DNA from: Blastocatellia bacterium
GTDB lineage: Bacteria > Acidobacteriota > Blastocatellia > Pyrinomonadales > Pyrinomonadaceae
DNA length: 64,000 bases
Assembly: GCA_003168335.1 (NCBI GenBank)
Contig: PMSM01000005.1
Location: forward strand, 124,001-188,000
Direction of reading: 5' to 3'
Notes under the pieces: generated by a model
What the model saw: the letters and a program-made list of their open reading frames with translations, nothing else
What the model was told of the DNA's origin: nothing
The model's database searches: none
Part shown: piece after piece, positions 16,951 through 25,200 of the stretch
Layout of the letters: the number at the start of each line of letters is the position of its first letter
Numbering within the stretch: position 1 is the stretch's first letter
Translations under genes and position numbers: made by a program

Positions 16951-17385
16951 TTGATGGTCTTCAGGGGCTCAGCAGTTTCGGCGAAAGATTCCTATCTTAA
17001 CTCAATCGACCCACAGGCAAGAATGGATGTTGATTTTATCACACTGTCGCCGGTTTGGATGTGACCCACGACACGTGGTGCTGCCCTAATTTCAGTTTTC
17101 TCTGCGGCCCTCTGCGCCAACCTCTGGGCTCTCTGCGGTTAATGTCTTTGGCTTGGGCAATTAACCGCAGAGAAGAATCACAGGTCTTCGCAGAGGACGC
17201 AGAGAACAACTTGAATTAGGGCACTACCCGACACGTAGACCATGGTTCTGGGATTAGGGCCGAAGTTTCTTTCGGGAAGCGGCTGGATCCGAAGTCTCCG
17301 CGATCAATGTCCGACCATCTCAATTGCCATTACGGTGAGGCCGTCGGTTCGCGGCCGCGCTGACGAAAACTCGTTCACATCAGCG
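16951..17385. other. Gene-free stretch holding the MITE-like element
   Basis: Besides the element at 17077-17228 and its 8-bp flanks, this stretch shows no gene. The part from 16951 to 17068 is upstream of the CBS gene on the minus strand and probably carries its promoter. The part from 17237 to 17385 lies downstream of the cysteine desulfurase gene. Confidence 0.5.
17077..17228. mobile_element. MITE-like element with 8-bp target duplication
   Basis: The 152-bp element begins GGTGCTGCCCTAATTT and ends GAATTAGGGCACTACC. The termini match as inverted repeats at 13 of 16 positions. It is bracketed exactly by the direct repeat CGACACGT (17069-17076 and 17229-17236), as expected of a target-site duplication. 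The interior is itself nearly palindromic (TCTGCGGTTAAT against ATTAACCGCAGAG) and encodes nothing. No cognate transposase is in the window. Confidence 0.75.
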
Positions 17386-18552
17386 TCACGAAGTCTTCAT
17401 TACGCTCCCCTGGGCTGAGATCGTCACTTGCTCAATGACTTTGGTGAGCATCGCCAGCGTTTGATCGATTTCCGCCCGCGTGTTGTAGCGCGAGAGCGAA
17501 AATCGAATCGAGCCGCGGGCCACCTGATAGGGCACTCTCATCGCTCGCAGCACGGCTGAAACTTCCTGAGACTCCGCGTTGCATGCCGATCCGGTTGAAA
17601 CGCAAATGGCCTTGTCGTCCAGCATGGCCAAAATGTCCCCGCCGTCCAACCCTTCGAAAGATATGTTCGACGTATTCGGCAAACGTCTTGCCCGATCCGC
17701 GACCCCGTTCAAGCGCGCATTTGGAAACTGGGCCAGGATTTCATCCTCCAACCGATCTCTTAACGTGCGAATCTGTTGGTGTTCGGTAAACTGGTGAGCC
17801 AGTTGGCAAGCACGTCCCAAGCCGACGATATTGGGGACGGCTTCGGTGCCTGAGCGCCGGCCGCGCTCTTGCCCACCGCCGATGATGAATGGCGGAAGGT
17901 TCACGCCGCGCCGGATGTAGAGTGCACCGACACCCTTCGGCGCATGGAACTTGTGTCCCGACACCGCAAGCAGATCGACCGCTGACTCGCGCAAACTGAT
18001 CGGAATCTTTCCTACCGCCTGGACCCCATCGACGTGAAAGACCGCGTCTGAGTTTTCTCGCACGAGGCGGCCGATCTCTTCGATGGGAAACAAGACTCCG
18101 GTTTCGTTGTTGGCCATCATCACTGAGACTAGTCCGGTATCGCGGCGCAGGGCCCGGCGCAGATCGTCGAGATCAAGCTCGCCATTTTGATCGACTTCCA
18201 GCCACGTTACTTCACAACCAATTTCCGCCAGATGGTCGCACAGGCCTCGCACCGCTTCGTGTTCGACGCGCGTGGTGATCAGATGACGCTTGTTTGGGTT
18301 TTGTTCCAGGAAGCCGCCGATTGCCCAATTGTCGGATTCTGAGCCGCAGGAGGTAAAAACGATCTCGCTCGCGTCGCTTGCTCCCAATAATTCAGCGACT
18401 TGTTCGCGCGCTCCTTCCACGGCGCTCCGCATCCTGCGGCCCAACGCGTGGGCTGAAGATGGATTGCCGTAGAAATCTTTCAGATAGGGTTCCATCGCCG
18501 CGAAGACTTCCGGCGCGACCTGGGTCGTAGCGTTGTTGTCGAGATAGATCAT
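17386..18552 (-). CDS. Cysteine desulfurase (NifS/IscS type)
   Basis: A 388-residue PLP enzyme that converts cysteine to alanine and passes sulfur as a persulfide for Fe-S clusters or thiolation. The PLP lysine is Lys201 in AVSGHKFHAPKG and the active cysteine is Cys324 in STGSACNAES. The His in TRVEHEAV and the Gln in HVDGVQAVGK are the usual cofactor contacts. The NNATTQVAPEV start at residue 7 is the standard NifS opening. No iscU or suf genes adjoin it; the Mrp carrier and the A-type carrier are 2-3 kb away on the other strand. The next gene upstream encodes a membrane glycosyltransferase. Confidence 0.92.
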   Translation of the reverse strand: MIYLDNNATTQVAPEVFAAMEPYLKDFYGNPSSAHALGRRMRSAVEGAREQVAELLGASDASEIVFTSCGSESDNWAIGGFLEQNPNKRHLITTRVEHEAVRGLCDHLAEIGCEVTWLEVDQNGELDLDDLRRALRRDTGLVSVMMANNETGVLFPIEEIGRLVRENSDAVFHVDGVQAVGKIPISLRESAVDLLAVSGHKFHAPKGVGALYIRRGVNLPPFIIGGGQERGRRSGTEAVPNIVGLGRACQLAHQFTEHQQIRTLRDRLEDEILAQFPNARLNGVADRARRLPNTSNISFEGLDGGDILAMLDDKAICVSTGSACNAESQEVSAVLRAMRVPYQVARGSIRFSLSRYNTRAEIDQTLAMLTKVIEQVTISAQGSVMKTS

Positions 18553-18606
18553 TTTCTTTTCGGGCCCCGAGCCGTTGGAACGTCACAAGGAAAGCGTGGA
18601 AAGCAG

Positions 18607-20235
18607 CTAAAACGATAGGTACAAAAGATAATCCCCGCTTTTTTTGATGATCTGGCAGGGTCTGCATGAGGGTTGCGAGCCAATCACAAGTGCGCCTGCG
18701 GGAGCGCGCATCCCCTCATCCAGATGAATGAACTCTGAACGTGGCCGGCCTTCGACCGCTGCGTACCAGTTAGCGTGTTCATAAGCCGGTTCGTTTCCGT
18801 CGATTAGATAAATCGGTCTGTTGGGCATGGCAGTGGCCGCGTCATAGACGTCTTTGTAAGCTGCGTCAAAAACCCAGCCCCGCTCCGGTCCGTCGCGGCG
18901 ATACACGGATTGAAAATAGACAACCTGGGCGCCCATCACGGCCAATAGCACGGCGAGCAGGGTTTGACGCGCCAGTCGCGACAACGTTGGCGACCGAGTC
19001 GAGGTTGGGGTTTGCCTGTCTGCGTTCGCCGGCAAAGCGTCGTCTTCGCTGGCGGGGCACTCAAGCAGGAACGACAGCCCCGGTATCATCAGCAGCAGGA
19101 GAAAAACCGGATAAGCCACAATGCGCAGCGAATGAAACTGATCGGAAGTAAGCGCGCCCGGCACGATCGAAGCTGCCGCGCCGAAGATCACAAAGCGCCA
19201 CCAGGGCGAGCGCCAATGACGTACGATTACAACCACTAGTCCGATCAGCACGAGAATGAAAGCCCCGATGAGAAAACTCCCCAGCGAACCCGGCACGTGA
19301 TGACGAGGGTTGCCGTCACCATCGATCAGGAGGTTTACGAGACTAAGGTCTTCCAGGTATCGCCGGATAAACCTGGGTACGATCTCTTTCCAGGGCGAAT
19401 CAGGTTTGATGTACGAGATCAGATAAAACCTTTGTGTCAGCGCTTCGGGATGTTTGGACCTGAATATCAATAAGGGAACGAGCGTGAAACCATACAGGAC
19501 CCACGTCTTGATAATGCCGGCCAGCCGGTCCTGCGATGTCACAAAGAGCACCAGACCAAAGGCCATCAAAGGCCCCAGCAATCTCCCGATGGTGTAGGTA
19601 TAGGTCAGGAGCATCAGGGTAGCGGCAAGCATTGCGATCGTGGGCCAGGACCAACTTTCCTTTTTCTGCGCGTGAAACAACGCCAGCAGGAACAACGCCA
19701 GGGCCATCGGGTAAAAGAAGGTCTCCATTACCAGCCGGCTTACCTCAAACAGCCACGGAGTGAGAATCGCGGTCACGCCCACGATGACGCCGATCCTCCG
19801 CTGGCCCGAGACTCGTCTCGCCAGTAAGCCAAGCAGCACGCACGCGGCAAAGACCCAGGTCGCGCTGAATACACGGGCCAACAGAATGCTTGGCTTGAAG
19901 AGAGTGAAGGGGATGGCCAGCAGGTATATCTGTGTCGGGTTGGCGTACTGGATCCAGCCGTTGGTGTAGACCGGAAAAAACAACGGAAATCGATTTCCAA
20001 ACTCGCCGGCGCCGGTGTGGGCGATGCAGTAAGCGTTGTAAGCAATTGCGGACTCGTCGATGTAGAAGCCCGGCGGGTTTGTCGACACGCTGTGGATATA
20101 AAAAGAGTAAAAGCCCGTAATGCCCAGCAGCGTAACCAGGAGCCTGTGTCTGCGAAGAAACTGCATTACGCGCACCGCACGAGAAGGGCCGGCCACGTTT
20201 TGATTTTCATCCGGAAGATTCATTTCGTTGGCCAC
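18607..20235 (-). CDS. Multi-pass glycosyltransferase, GT39/ArnT-like
   Basis: A 542-residue polytopic membrane protein with about 11 predicted helices. The N-terminal loop FYIDESAIAYNAYCIA carries the acidic pair typical of GT-C fold enzymes (GT39, GT83, ArnT), which transfer sugars from polyprenyl-phosphate donors on the outer face of the membrane. A soluble C-terminal domain of about 90 residues follows the last helix. Donor and acceptor are unknown. It may start a unit with the cysteine desulfurase, but the 54-bp gap between them and the unrelated functions make this uncertain. Confidence 0.8.
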   Translation of the reverse strand: MANEMNLPDENQNVAGPSRAVRVMQFLRRHRLLVTLLGITGFYSFYIHSVSTNPPGFYIDESAIAYNAYCIAHTGAGEFGNRFPLFFPVYTNGWIQYANPTQIYLLAIPFTLFKPSILLARVFSATWVFAACVLLGLLARRVSGQRRIGVIVGVTAILTPWLFEVSRLVMETFFYPMALALFLLALFHAQKKESWSWPTIAMLAATLMLLTYTYTIGRLLGPLMAFGLVLFVTSQDRLAGIIKTWVLYGFTLVPLLIFRSKHPEALTQRFYLISYIKPDSPWKEIVPRFIRRYLEDLSLVNLLIDGDGNPRHHVPGSLGSFLIGAFILVLIGLVVVIVRHWRSPWWRFVIFGAAASIVPGALTSDQFHSLRIVAYPVFLLLLMIPGLSFLLECPASEDDALPANADRQTPTSTRSPTLSRLARQTLLAVLLAVMGAQVVYFQSVYRRDGPERGWVFDAAYKDVYDAATAMPNRPIYLIDGNEPAYEHANWYAAVEGRPRSEFIHLDEGMRAPAGALVIGSQPSCRPCQIIKKSGDYLLYLSF

Positions 20236-20302
20236 TAATTAGTTTTCGCTCCGAGCGCGAATATATTGGACGTTTATGATTCAGTCAACGCAACTGTGTG
20301 CC

Positions 20303-20408
20303 GGGAGCGCGGACGTCTCGTCCGCACTGAGCGCGAAGCGCGAATATTGGTGAACCCAAAGGATGACCAGCGCTTGAAGCGCTATGCGGACGAGACGTCC
20401 GCGCTCCC
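20303..20408. repeat. Palindromic repeat, family A copy 2
   Basis: The 24-nt arms at 20303-20326 and 20385-20408 are exact complements (GGGAGCGCGGACGTC...). The interior contains GAGCGCGAAGCGCG, oriented opposite to copies 1 and 3. The repeat lies in the divergent gap between the glycosyltransferase and apbC. Confidence 0.85.
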
Positions 20409-20494
20409 AGCAATAGGTTGACCGGGTTCGACTACAGTAACCTGCATCAGCGCAGTGCACACCGCCTGGTTCGACAAATGTCGCGGCCTTTCGG

Positions 20495-20506
20495 CATAAT
20501 TCAATC
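20495..20506 (+). promoter_or_regulatory. Possible -10 element, leaderless apbC start
   Basis: CATAAT at 20495-20500 lies 6 nt before the apbC ATG, and no Shine-Dalgarno sequence precedes that ATG. If CATAAT is a -10 box, transcription would start at or next to the start codon. This is an inference from spacing alone. Confidence 0.3.
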
Positions 20507-21589
20507 ATGTCTCAGTTGAATGAAGGCGTGGTGCTCGACGCGCTCCGCCAGATAAAAGATCCCGATCTGCACAAAGATATCGTCACGCTCGGCTTTATCA
20601 AAGATCTAAAGATTGACGGCGGGACTGTTTCGTTTCGCATCGTCCTGACTACCCCGGCCTGCCCGGTGCGAGAAGAAATGGAAACTTCCGCGCGCGAATT
20701 GGTGACCGCAATTCCAGGGGTTCAATCGGTGAACGTGACTATGGATGCCGAAGTACCCAAGGGCCGCGGCCTCGCCGATAAAGTTTCGGTGCCCGGCGTC
20801 AAAAACATCGTTGCGGTTTCATCAGGCAAGGGAGGCGTCGGCAAGTCAACGGTCGCCGTGAATCTCGCCGTGTCCCTGGCGCGCGATGGCGCGCGGGTCG
20901 GTTTGATGGACGCCGATGTGTATGGACCGAACGTGCCGATCATGTTGGGCGCCAGCCAGGCCCGGCCGGAGATCGAAGGCAATAAGTTGATTCCGGTCGA
21001 AGCTTTCGGCGTAAAACTTATTTCGATGGCCGTCCTGCAACCGGGCGACAAACCTCTGATCGTTCGGGGTCCAATTCTGCACGGACTGGTCAAACAATTT
21101 CTTACGGACGTGAAGTGGGGCGAACTCGATTACTTGATCGTGGACATGCCGCCGGGAACAGGTGACGTGCAATTGAGTCTGGCCCAACTCGTGCCGGTGC
21201 AAGGGGCCGTGCTGGTAACAACGCCACAGGAGGTCGCGCTGATCGATGTGCGCCGCGCGCTGCGGATGTTCGAAACCGTCGCCGTGCCGGTGCTCGGCGT
21301 GGTTGAGAACATGAGTTATTTCATCGCGCCAGACACGGGGAATCGCTACCACATATTTGGCGAAGGTGGCGGAGAACGGCTGGCGCAGGAATACGGCGTC
21401 GCTTTTCTTGGATCAATCCCCATGGGAATTGAGGTGAGGGAAGGGGGCGACAAAGGGATCCCCGTAGTGGTAGGCCATCCTGAGTCGCCGCAAGCTCAGG
21501 CCTTCCGAAAAGTTGCGGAAGAAGTGGCCCGCCAGGTCTCGATCGAGGCCATGAAACCAGAGCTTGTTGTTTTGCGCAAATCTCAGTAA
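20507..21589 (+). CDS. apbC: Mrp/ApbC family iron-sulfur carrier ATPase
   Basis: A 360-residue P-loop ATPase. An N-terminal MIP18/DUF59 domain (about 1-85) is followed by the Mrp/NBP35 ATPase with deviant Walker A SSGKGGVGKST (about 104-114), DADVYGPN and DMPPGTGDVQLS. Family members bind and transfer [4Fe-4S] clusters. The usual CPxC pair that bridges the cluster between monomers, expected after the ENMS motif, is absent: the segment reads VVENMSYFIAPDTGNRY. Cluster binding would thus need other residues, or the protein does something else. It lies 58 bp before an A-type Fe-S carrier, supporting an Fe-S role. Confidence 0.9.
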   Translation: MSQLNEGVVLDALRQIKDPDLHKDIVTLGFIKDLKIDGGTVSFRIVLTTPACPVREEMETSARELVTAIPGVQSVNVTMDAEVPKGRGLADKVSVPGVKNIVAVSSGKGGVGKSTVAVNLAVSLARDGARVGLMDADVYGPNVPIMLGASQARPEIEGNKLIPVEAFGVKLISMAVLQPGDKPLIVRGPILHGLVKQFLTDVKWGELDYLIVDMPPGTGDVQLSLAQLVPVQGAVLVTTPQEVALIDVRRALRMFETVAVPVLGVVENMSYFIAPDTGNRYHIFGEGGGERLAQEYGVAFLGSIPMGIEVREGGDKGIPVVVGHPESPQAQAFRKVAEEVARQVSIEAMKPELVVLRKSQ

Positions 21590-21647
21590 GATGACTTCGG
21601 AAACTGAAATTCAGTAATCGGCCAATTGAAACAGGAGTCTAACTAAT

Positions 21648-22040
21648 ATGTCAGCGAACCCAGCAACTACCACACCCACAGCGTCCGCCGCACCCGCCGC
21701 GCCGACCATGGCTTTGAATGTCACTGAACCGGCAGCAGGCGAAATCAAGAAATTTATGACCAGCGAAGAAGGTCTGCCGGAAACCGCCGGCCTGCGCGTG
21801 CGCGTCGTCCCCGGCGGCTGCTCAGGATTTCAGTACAGTTTGAACATCGAAGAAGAATCGCGCCAGGGGGACTTTGTCCTCGAGGAAAAAGGCGTGCGCC
21901 TGTTCGTTGATATGTTCAGCGCTCAGTACCTGAACGGCGTGCAGATCGACTATGTGCAGAACGTGATGGGCTCGGGCTTTACGTTCACGAATCCGAACTC
22001 GACCGGAAGCTGCGGTTGCGGCTCTTCGTTCACGGCGTAA
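21648..22040 (+). CDS. erpA: A-type iron-sulfur carrier (IscA/ErpA)
   Basis: A 130-residue A-type carrier that receives and delivers Fe-S clusters to apoproteins. The three conserved cysteines are Cys58 (GGCSGFQY), Cys122 and Cys124 (SCGCGSS). The N-terminal 20 residues are Ala/Thr/Pro-rich and not conserved. A conserved second start at Met21 is possible, but the ATG at 21648 is preceded by AACAGGAGTCTAACTAAT with a good AGGAG. It follows apbC and is followed by a strong hairpin terminator. Confidence 0.9.
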   Translation: MSANPATTTPTASAAPAAPTMALNVTEPAAGEIKKFMTSEEGLPETAGLRVRVVPGGCSGFQYSLNIEEESRQGDFVLEEKGVRLFVDMFSAQYLNGVQIDYVQNVMGSGFTFTNPNSTGSCGCGSSFTA

Positions 22041-22065
22041 ATAGTTTCATAAAGAAACGCGCATG

Positions 22066-22137
22066 GCGCGGTTAAGCAAAGAGGCTCGGCCTGATTCAGT
22101 TGGACTGAAGGCCGAGCCAGCTTTTTGCTTACCGCGC
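22066..22137 (+). terminator. Strong two-tier hairpin terminator after erpA
   Basis: The inner stem GGCTCGGCCT (22083-22092) pairs with AGGCCGAGCC (22109-22118). An outer stem joins GCGCGGTTAAGCAAA (22066-22080) to TTTGCTTACCGCGC (22124-22137). A T-rich run TTTTTGCTTTT follows. It is placed directly after erpA and well before the next gene. Confidence 0.75.
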
Positions 22138-22182
22138 TTTTTGCTTTTCTGGGCACGGCGCTTCTGATTGGGCGTCTCAGCA

Positions 22183-23094
22183 ATGACCACATCTCCGCAG
22201 GTAACTGTCATCATTCCCACCTATAACTGGAGCACGGTGTTGCCGTACTCCGTAGGGAGCGTCTTGAAACAGACGTTCCGCGACTTTGAAGTGCTGGTGG
22301 TTGGCGACGGCTGCACAGATGACTCAGAATCCGTGATCAAGGCAATCGGCGACGACAGAGTGCGCTGGATTAACTTGCCGAGGAACACGGGCCATCAATC
22401 AGAACCAAACAATGAAGGCTTACGGCAAGCTCGCGGCGAGTTTATCGCTTATCTTGGACACGACGATCTTTGGCTACCGCATCATCTCTCATGCATGGTG
22501 ATCGCCCTCGAAAACGGCGCCGATTTAGCCTTCAGCATCACCGAAAACATAAGTCCAGGAGGTAGATTCAAGCAGGTGCTGCCTTTCAGGCTGACATACA
22601 CGCCGGGAGCGTGGATTCCCCCAACCGGCCTGGCGCATCGCCGCAGTGTCACCGATCACGTGGGCAACTGGCGTCACTACCGCGAGTTGGACGTCGATCC
22701 CGAAGTCGATCTCTGGCAGCGAGCGTATGACGGCGGACATAGATTCGTCTTTGTACCCCGCTTGACCGCGCTTAAGTTTTCAGCGAGCGAGCGTCCCGGC
22801 GTTTACAAAAAGCGGCCCCATCGTGAGCAGGAAAAATGGTTCGATCGGATTCAGGCCAAGCAAGATTTCGAAGCTAGCGAGTTGGCCGAGCTTCTGGCCT
22901 CGGCTGAGAATGTCAGCCCGGGGTCTGGAATACCGTACTCGCAACTGCTTCGCGATTTGGTAAGCGAAACAGGTCTTCGAATTCGGCGCAGGCTAAGGAG
23001 CATTATGCATCCGAGCCCCAAACGCGCGAAGCAGTCTAAAGGCGACGCCCTGGCTGCCCGCCGCGTGATCAAAGGCCTGGGACGCAAGCCTTAA
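22183..23094 (+). CDS. Glycosyltransferase family 2
   Basis: An inverting GT-A glycosyltransferase of 303 residues. The signatures are VTVIIPTYNWS, VLVVGDGCTDDSE and AYLGHDDLWLP, where HDD serves as the metal-binding DxD. The C-terminal 70 residues are basic, with no membrane helix, so the enzyme is probably cytosolic or membrane-associated by charge. The ATG at 22183 is taken; a TTG five codons upstream is possible but has no better ribosome site. Substrate unknown. It is followed by a nucleotide-sugar-epimerase-like cupin 230 bp later, which would fit surface polysaccharide work. Confidence 0.85.
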   Translation: MTTSPQVTVIIPTYNWSTVLPYSVGSVLKQTFRDFEVLVVGDGCTDDSESVIKAIGDDRVRWINLPRNTGHQSEPNNEGLRQARGEFIAYLGHDDLWLPHHLSCMVIALENGADLAFSITENISPGGRFKQVLPFRLTYTPGAWIPPTGLAHRRSVTDHVGNWRHYRELDVDPEVDLWQRAYDGGHRFVFVPRLTALKFSASERPGVYKKRPHREQEKWFDRIQAKQDFEASELAELLASAENVSPGSGIPYSQLLRDLVSETGLRIRRRLRSIMHPSPKRAKQSKGDALAARRVIKGLGRKP

Positions 23095-23322
23095 AGGCCT
23101 GTGAGAATTTCATTGGAGTTAAGAACATCTCGGCGGCAGGTGAACGCCAATAATTGGAAGGGCAAATCTGATTCAGGAAAGCAATCAGACCAAGAACGCG
23201 AAGCCGATAATCATATTGACTTGAATTACCCATTATCCATGCTGCTGGTTCTAGTAAAAAGACATGGGGCTGTGGTATAAACGGCGCCCTAACAACGACA
23301 ATTCTTTTCCAGGAGTACAGGC

Positions 23323-23886
23323 ATGCTGCCGGGCGCTAAGAAAGACTCCCAACTAATCACCCGCGATTGGCATAAGATCCAGCAACTAATCGAGGGAGTC
23401 TCAATTCACGAAGTCCTCCACGTGCCGCGCGATCACGGCGTGATTACTGAGGTGTTCCGGCCAGAATGGGATCCTACAGGTTTGCCCGTGGTGCACGTTT
23501 ATCAGTCTCGTTTATTTCCCGGCGCTCTCGGCGCCTGGAGTTGTCACGCTCAGAGCACCGACCGTTTATTCGTCAATTCTGGAAACGTCAAGATTGTCCT
23601 CTACGATGCTCGTAGCGAAAGCAAGAGCCAGGAACTGGTGAATGAGTTTCACACCGGTGAAGCCCGGCCATTACTGCTCGTCATACCCCCCGGTGTTTGG
23701 CATGGGTTGCAGAATCTTGGATCATCGGAAGCTCTGGTCCTGAACTTTCCTACCAGGGCTTATGACTACGAAGATCCAGATCACTACCGCCTTCCTTACG
23801 ACTCGCGTGAAATTCCTTATTCGTGGTCGCACGAGGAAGAAACCATTCGTTATCGCGCGGACGCAAAGCCCGGGGCGGGTTCTTAA
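23323..23886 (+). CDS. RmlC-like cupin (dTDP-4-dehydrorhamnose 3,5-epimerase family)
   Basis: A 187-residue cupin resembling dTDP-4-dehydrorhamnose 3,5-epimerase. The double-strand beta-helix segments VYQSRLFPGALGAWSCH, DRLFVNSGNVKIVLYD and VIPPGVWHGLQNL are visible, as is the terminal YDYEDPDHYRLPYD typical of RmlC relatives. True RmlC has a His-Asp pair and is usually next to rmlABD; none are seen here, so this may be a divergent sugar epimerase or isomerase. The start ATG at 23323 has CCAGGAG about 9 nt upstream. Confidence 0.8.
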   Translation: MLPGAKKDSQLITRDWHKIQQLIEGVSIHEVLHVPRDHGVITEVFRPEWDPTGLPVVHVYQSRLFPGALGAWSCHAQSTDRLFVNSGNVKIVLYDARSESKSQELVNEFHTGEARPLLLVIPPGVWHGLQNLGSSEALVLNFPTRAYDYEDPDHYRLPYDSREIPYSWSHEEETIRYRADAKPGAGS

Positions 23887-24069
23887 TTTCATAAAGGCTC
23901 TGGCCGACGCAGCGTCACAAGAGGTTGATGACTCGAATGGCTTGACCGCGCGCGGCACTCTTGATGGCTCCCGGCATAGAATTCAAGTGTTAGCTTCCAA
24001 GCGGCCCGCCAAATTGCGTCTGCTGGCAGGAAAGTATTTAGAGAGTGGGCTTTTGCCAGGAAGAACAGA

Positions 24070-24537
24070 ATGACACTTGACCAAGTTGACTCCGCCGAAG
24101 AGATAGCGCATACAACCGTCTTGTTCCGGGAATACGCCGCGTGGCTCGAGATCGATCTCTGCTTTCAAGACTTCGAGAAAGAGCTGGGTGAATTGCCAGG
24201 TGAATACGCGCCTCCCAACGGCCGCTTATTTCTGGCGAGCAAAGATGCTGGAATTGCCGGCTGCGTGGCAATGCGAAAAATAGGCGAGGGCACCTGCGAG
24301 ATCAAGCGGCTGTTTGTGCGGCCGGAGTTCCGCGGACAAGGCCTGGGACGACAACTGGCGGAAGCGATCATTCGTGAAGCAAAGCAAATTGGTTACCAGC
24401 GAATGCGTCTGGACACGTTGCCGCCGAAGATGAACGATGCGATCGCGCTTTACCGGTCACTTGGATTCAAAGAGATCGGACCGTACTGCAACAATCCGGT
24501 GCCGGGCGCGAAGTTTATGGAGTTGGATTTGAGATAG
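24070..24537 (+). CDS. GNAT family N-acetyltransferase
   Basis: A 155-residue GNAT acetyltransferase using acetyl-CoA. The CoA-binding motif A reads RLFVRPEFRGQGLGRQL, and motif B is YQRMRLDTL ... ALYRSLGFKEIGPY. The acceptor is unknown. The gene is monocistronic, 183 bp after the cupin gene. Confidence 0.85.
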   Translation: MTLDQVDSAEEIAHTTVLFREYAAWLEIDLCFQDFEKELGELPGEYAPPNGRLFLASKDAGIAGCVAMRKIGEGTCEIKRLFVRPEFRGQGLGRQLAEAIIREAKQIGYQRMRLDTLPPKMNDAIALYRSLGFKEIGPYCNNPVPGAKFMELDLR

Positions 24538-24550
24538 AGACGCTGTGGAT

Positions 24551-24581
24551 GAGCCCTCCCTTACGGTCGGGCTACTGCCCC
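24551..24581. repeat. Dispersed repeat, family J copy 2
   Basis: An inverse copy of the unit at 10021-10048, beginning GAGCCCTCCCTTACGGTCGG and ending GGCTACTGCCCC. It lies between the convergent GNAT and bioY genes and ends against the bioY stop. Confidence 0.7.
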
Positions 24582-24582
24582 G

Positions 24583-25173
24583 TCAAGCCTCCGGGTGTTT
24601 TCGCACCAGCTTCCAACCCGAAGGCAGTACTGCCGCAGCCAGTGTGATCTTGATGATGTCGCCCGGGATAAACTGAATCACGGTAGCGTAAACCGTCAGC
24701 ATTGGAGACGTGTGCATCACGACTGAGAACCAGGCCCAGCCGCTTAGCATGATTACGACTGAGCCGATGGCCATCGCGGCGGCGGCAGTAAAGAAGCGGC
24801 GATCCCAACCGTGTTCAGCGAACGCGCCGGTAATAAATGCCGCCGCGGGAAACGCGACCAGGTAGCCTCCCGTTGGTCCCAACAGGTGAAGCAGGCCGCC
24901 GTGTGCTCCCGCGAAAAATGGCAGGCCGCTGGCTCCCTCAATTAAGTAAGCGATCATAGTCATCGCGCCCAGGCGCGATCCGAGTAGCATGCCCGTGAGC
25001 AGCACGGCAAATGTTTGTCCGGTAATGGGAATCGGGCCGATGGGAATCACTATCTGGGCGGCCAGAGCGGTGAGTAAGCTAAACCCGATCACCAGGCCGA
25101 CCTGACGCACGAAATCAAGCGGCGCCAGCGCCACGCCCAGAAGTGTCTCGCTCTTTGCAAATGATGTATTCAT
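24583..25173 (-). CDS. bioY: Biotin transporter substrate-binding subunit BioY
   Basis: The S-component of an ECF-type biotin transporter, 196 residues with six predicted helices. Typical BioY features are the early PIPITGQTFAVLL, GAHGGLLHLLGPTGGYLVAFP and the terminal FIPGDIIKITLAA. The ECF energising genes (bioM, bioN) are not nearby, so it would depend on a shared ECF module or act alone, as some BioY proteins do. The first 20 residues precede the first helix. An operon with the stress protein upstream is unlikely to be functional but is possible (27-bp gap). Confidence 0.9.
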   Translation of the reverse strand: MNTSFAKSETLLGVALAPLDFVRQVGLVIGFSLLTALAAQIVIPIGPIPITGQTFAVLLTGMLLGSRLGAMTMIAYLIEGASGLPFFAGAHGGLLHLLGPTGGYLVAFPAAAFITGAFAEHGWDRRFFTAAAAMAIGSVVIMLSGWAWFSVVMHTSPMLTVYATVIQFIPGDIIKITLAAAVLPSGWKLVRKHPEA

Positions 25174-25200
25174 TTTCTGTCTCCAACCCCGCCCCCGCTA

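Noticed and set aside
23762-24073. A 103-codon plus-strand frame between the cupin and GNAT genes
   Set aside because: It overlaps the conserved cupin C-terminus in another frame and lacks any family pattern.
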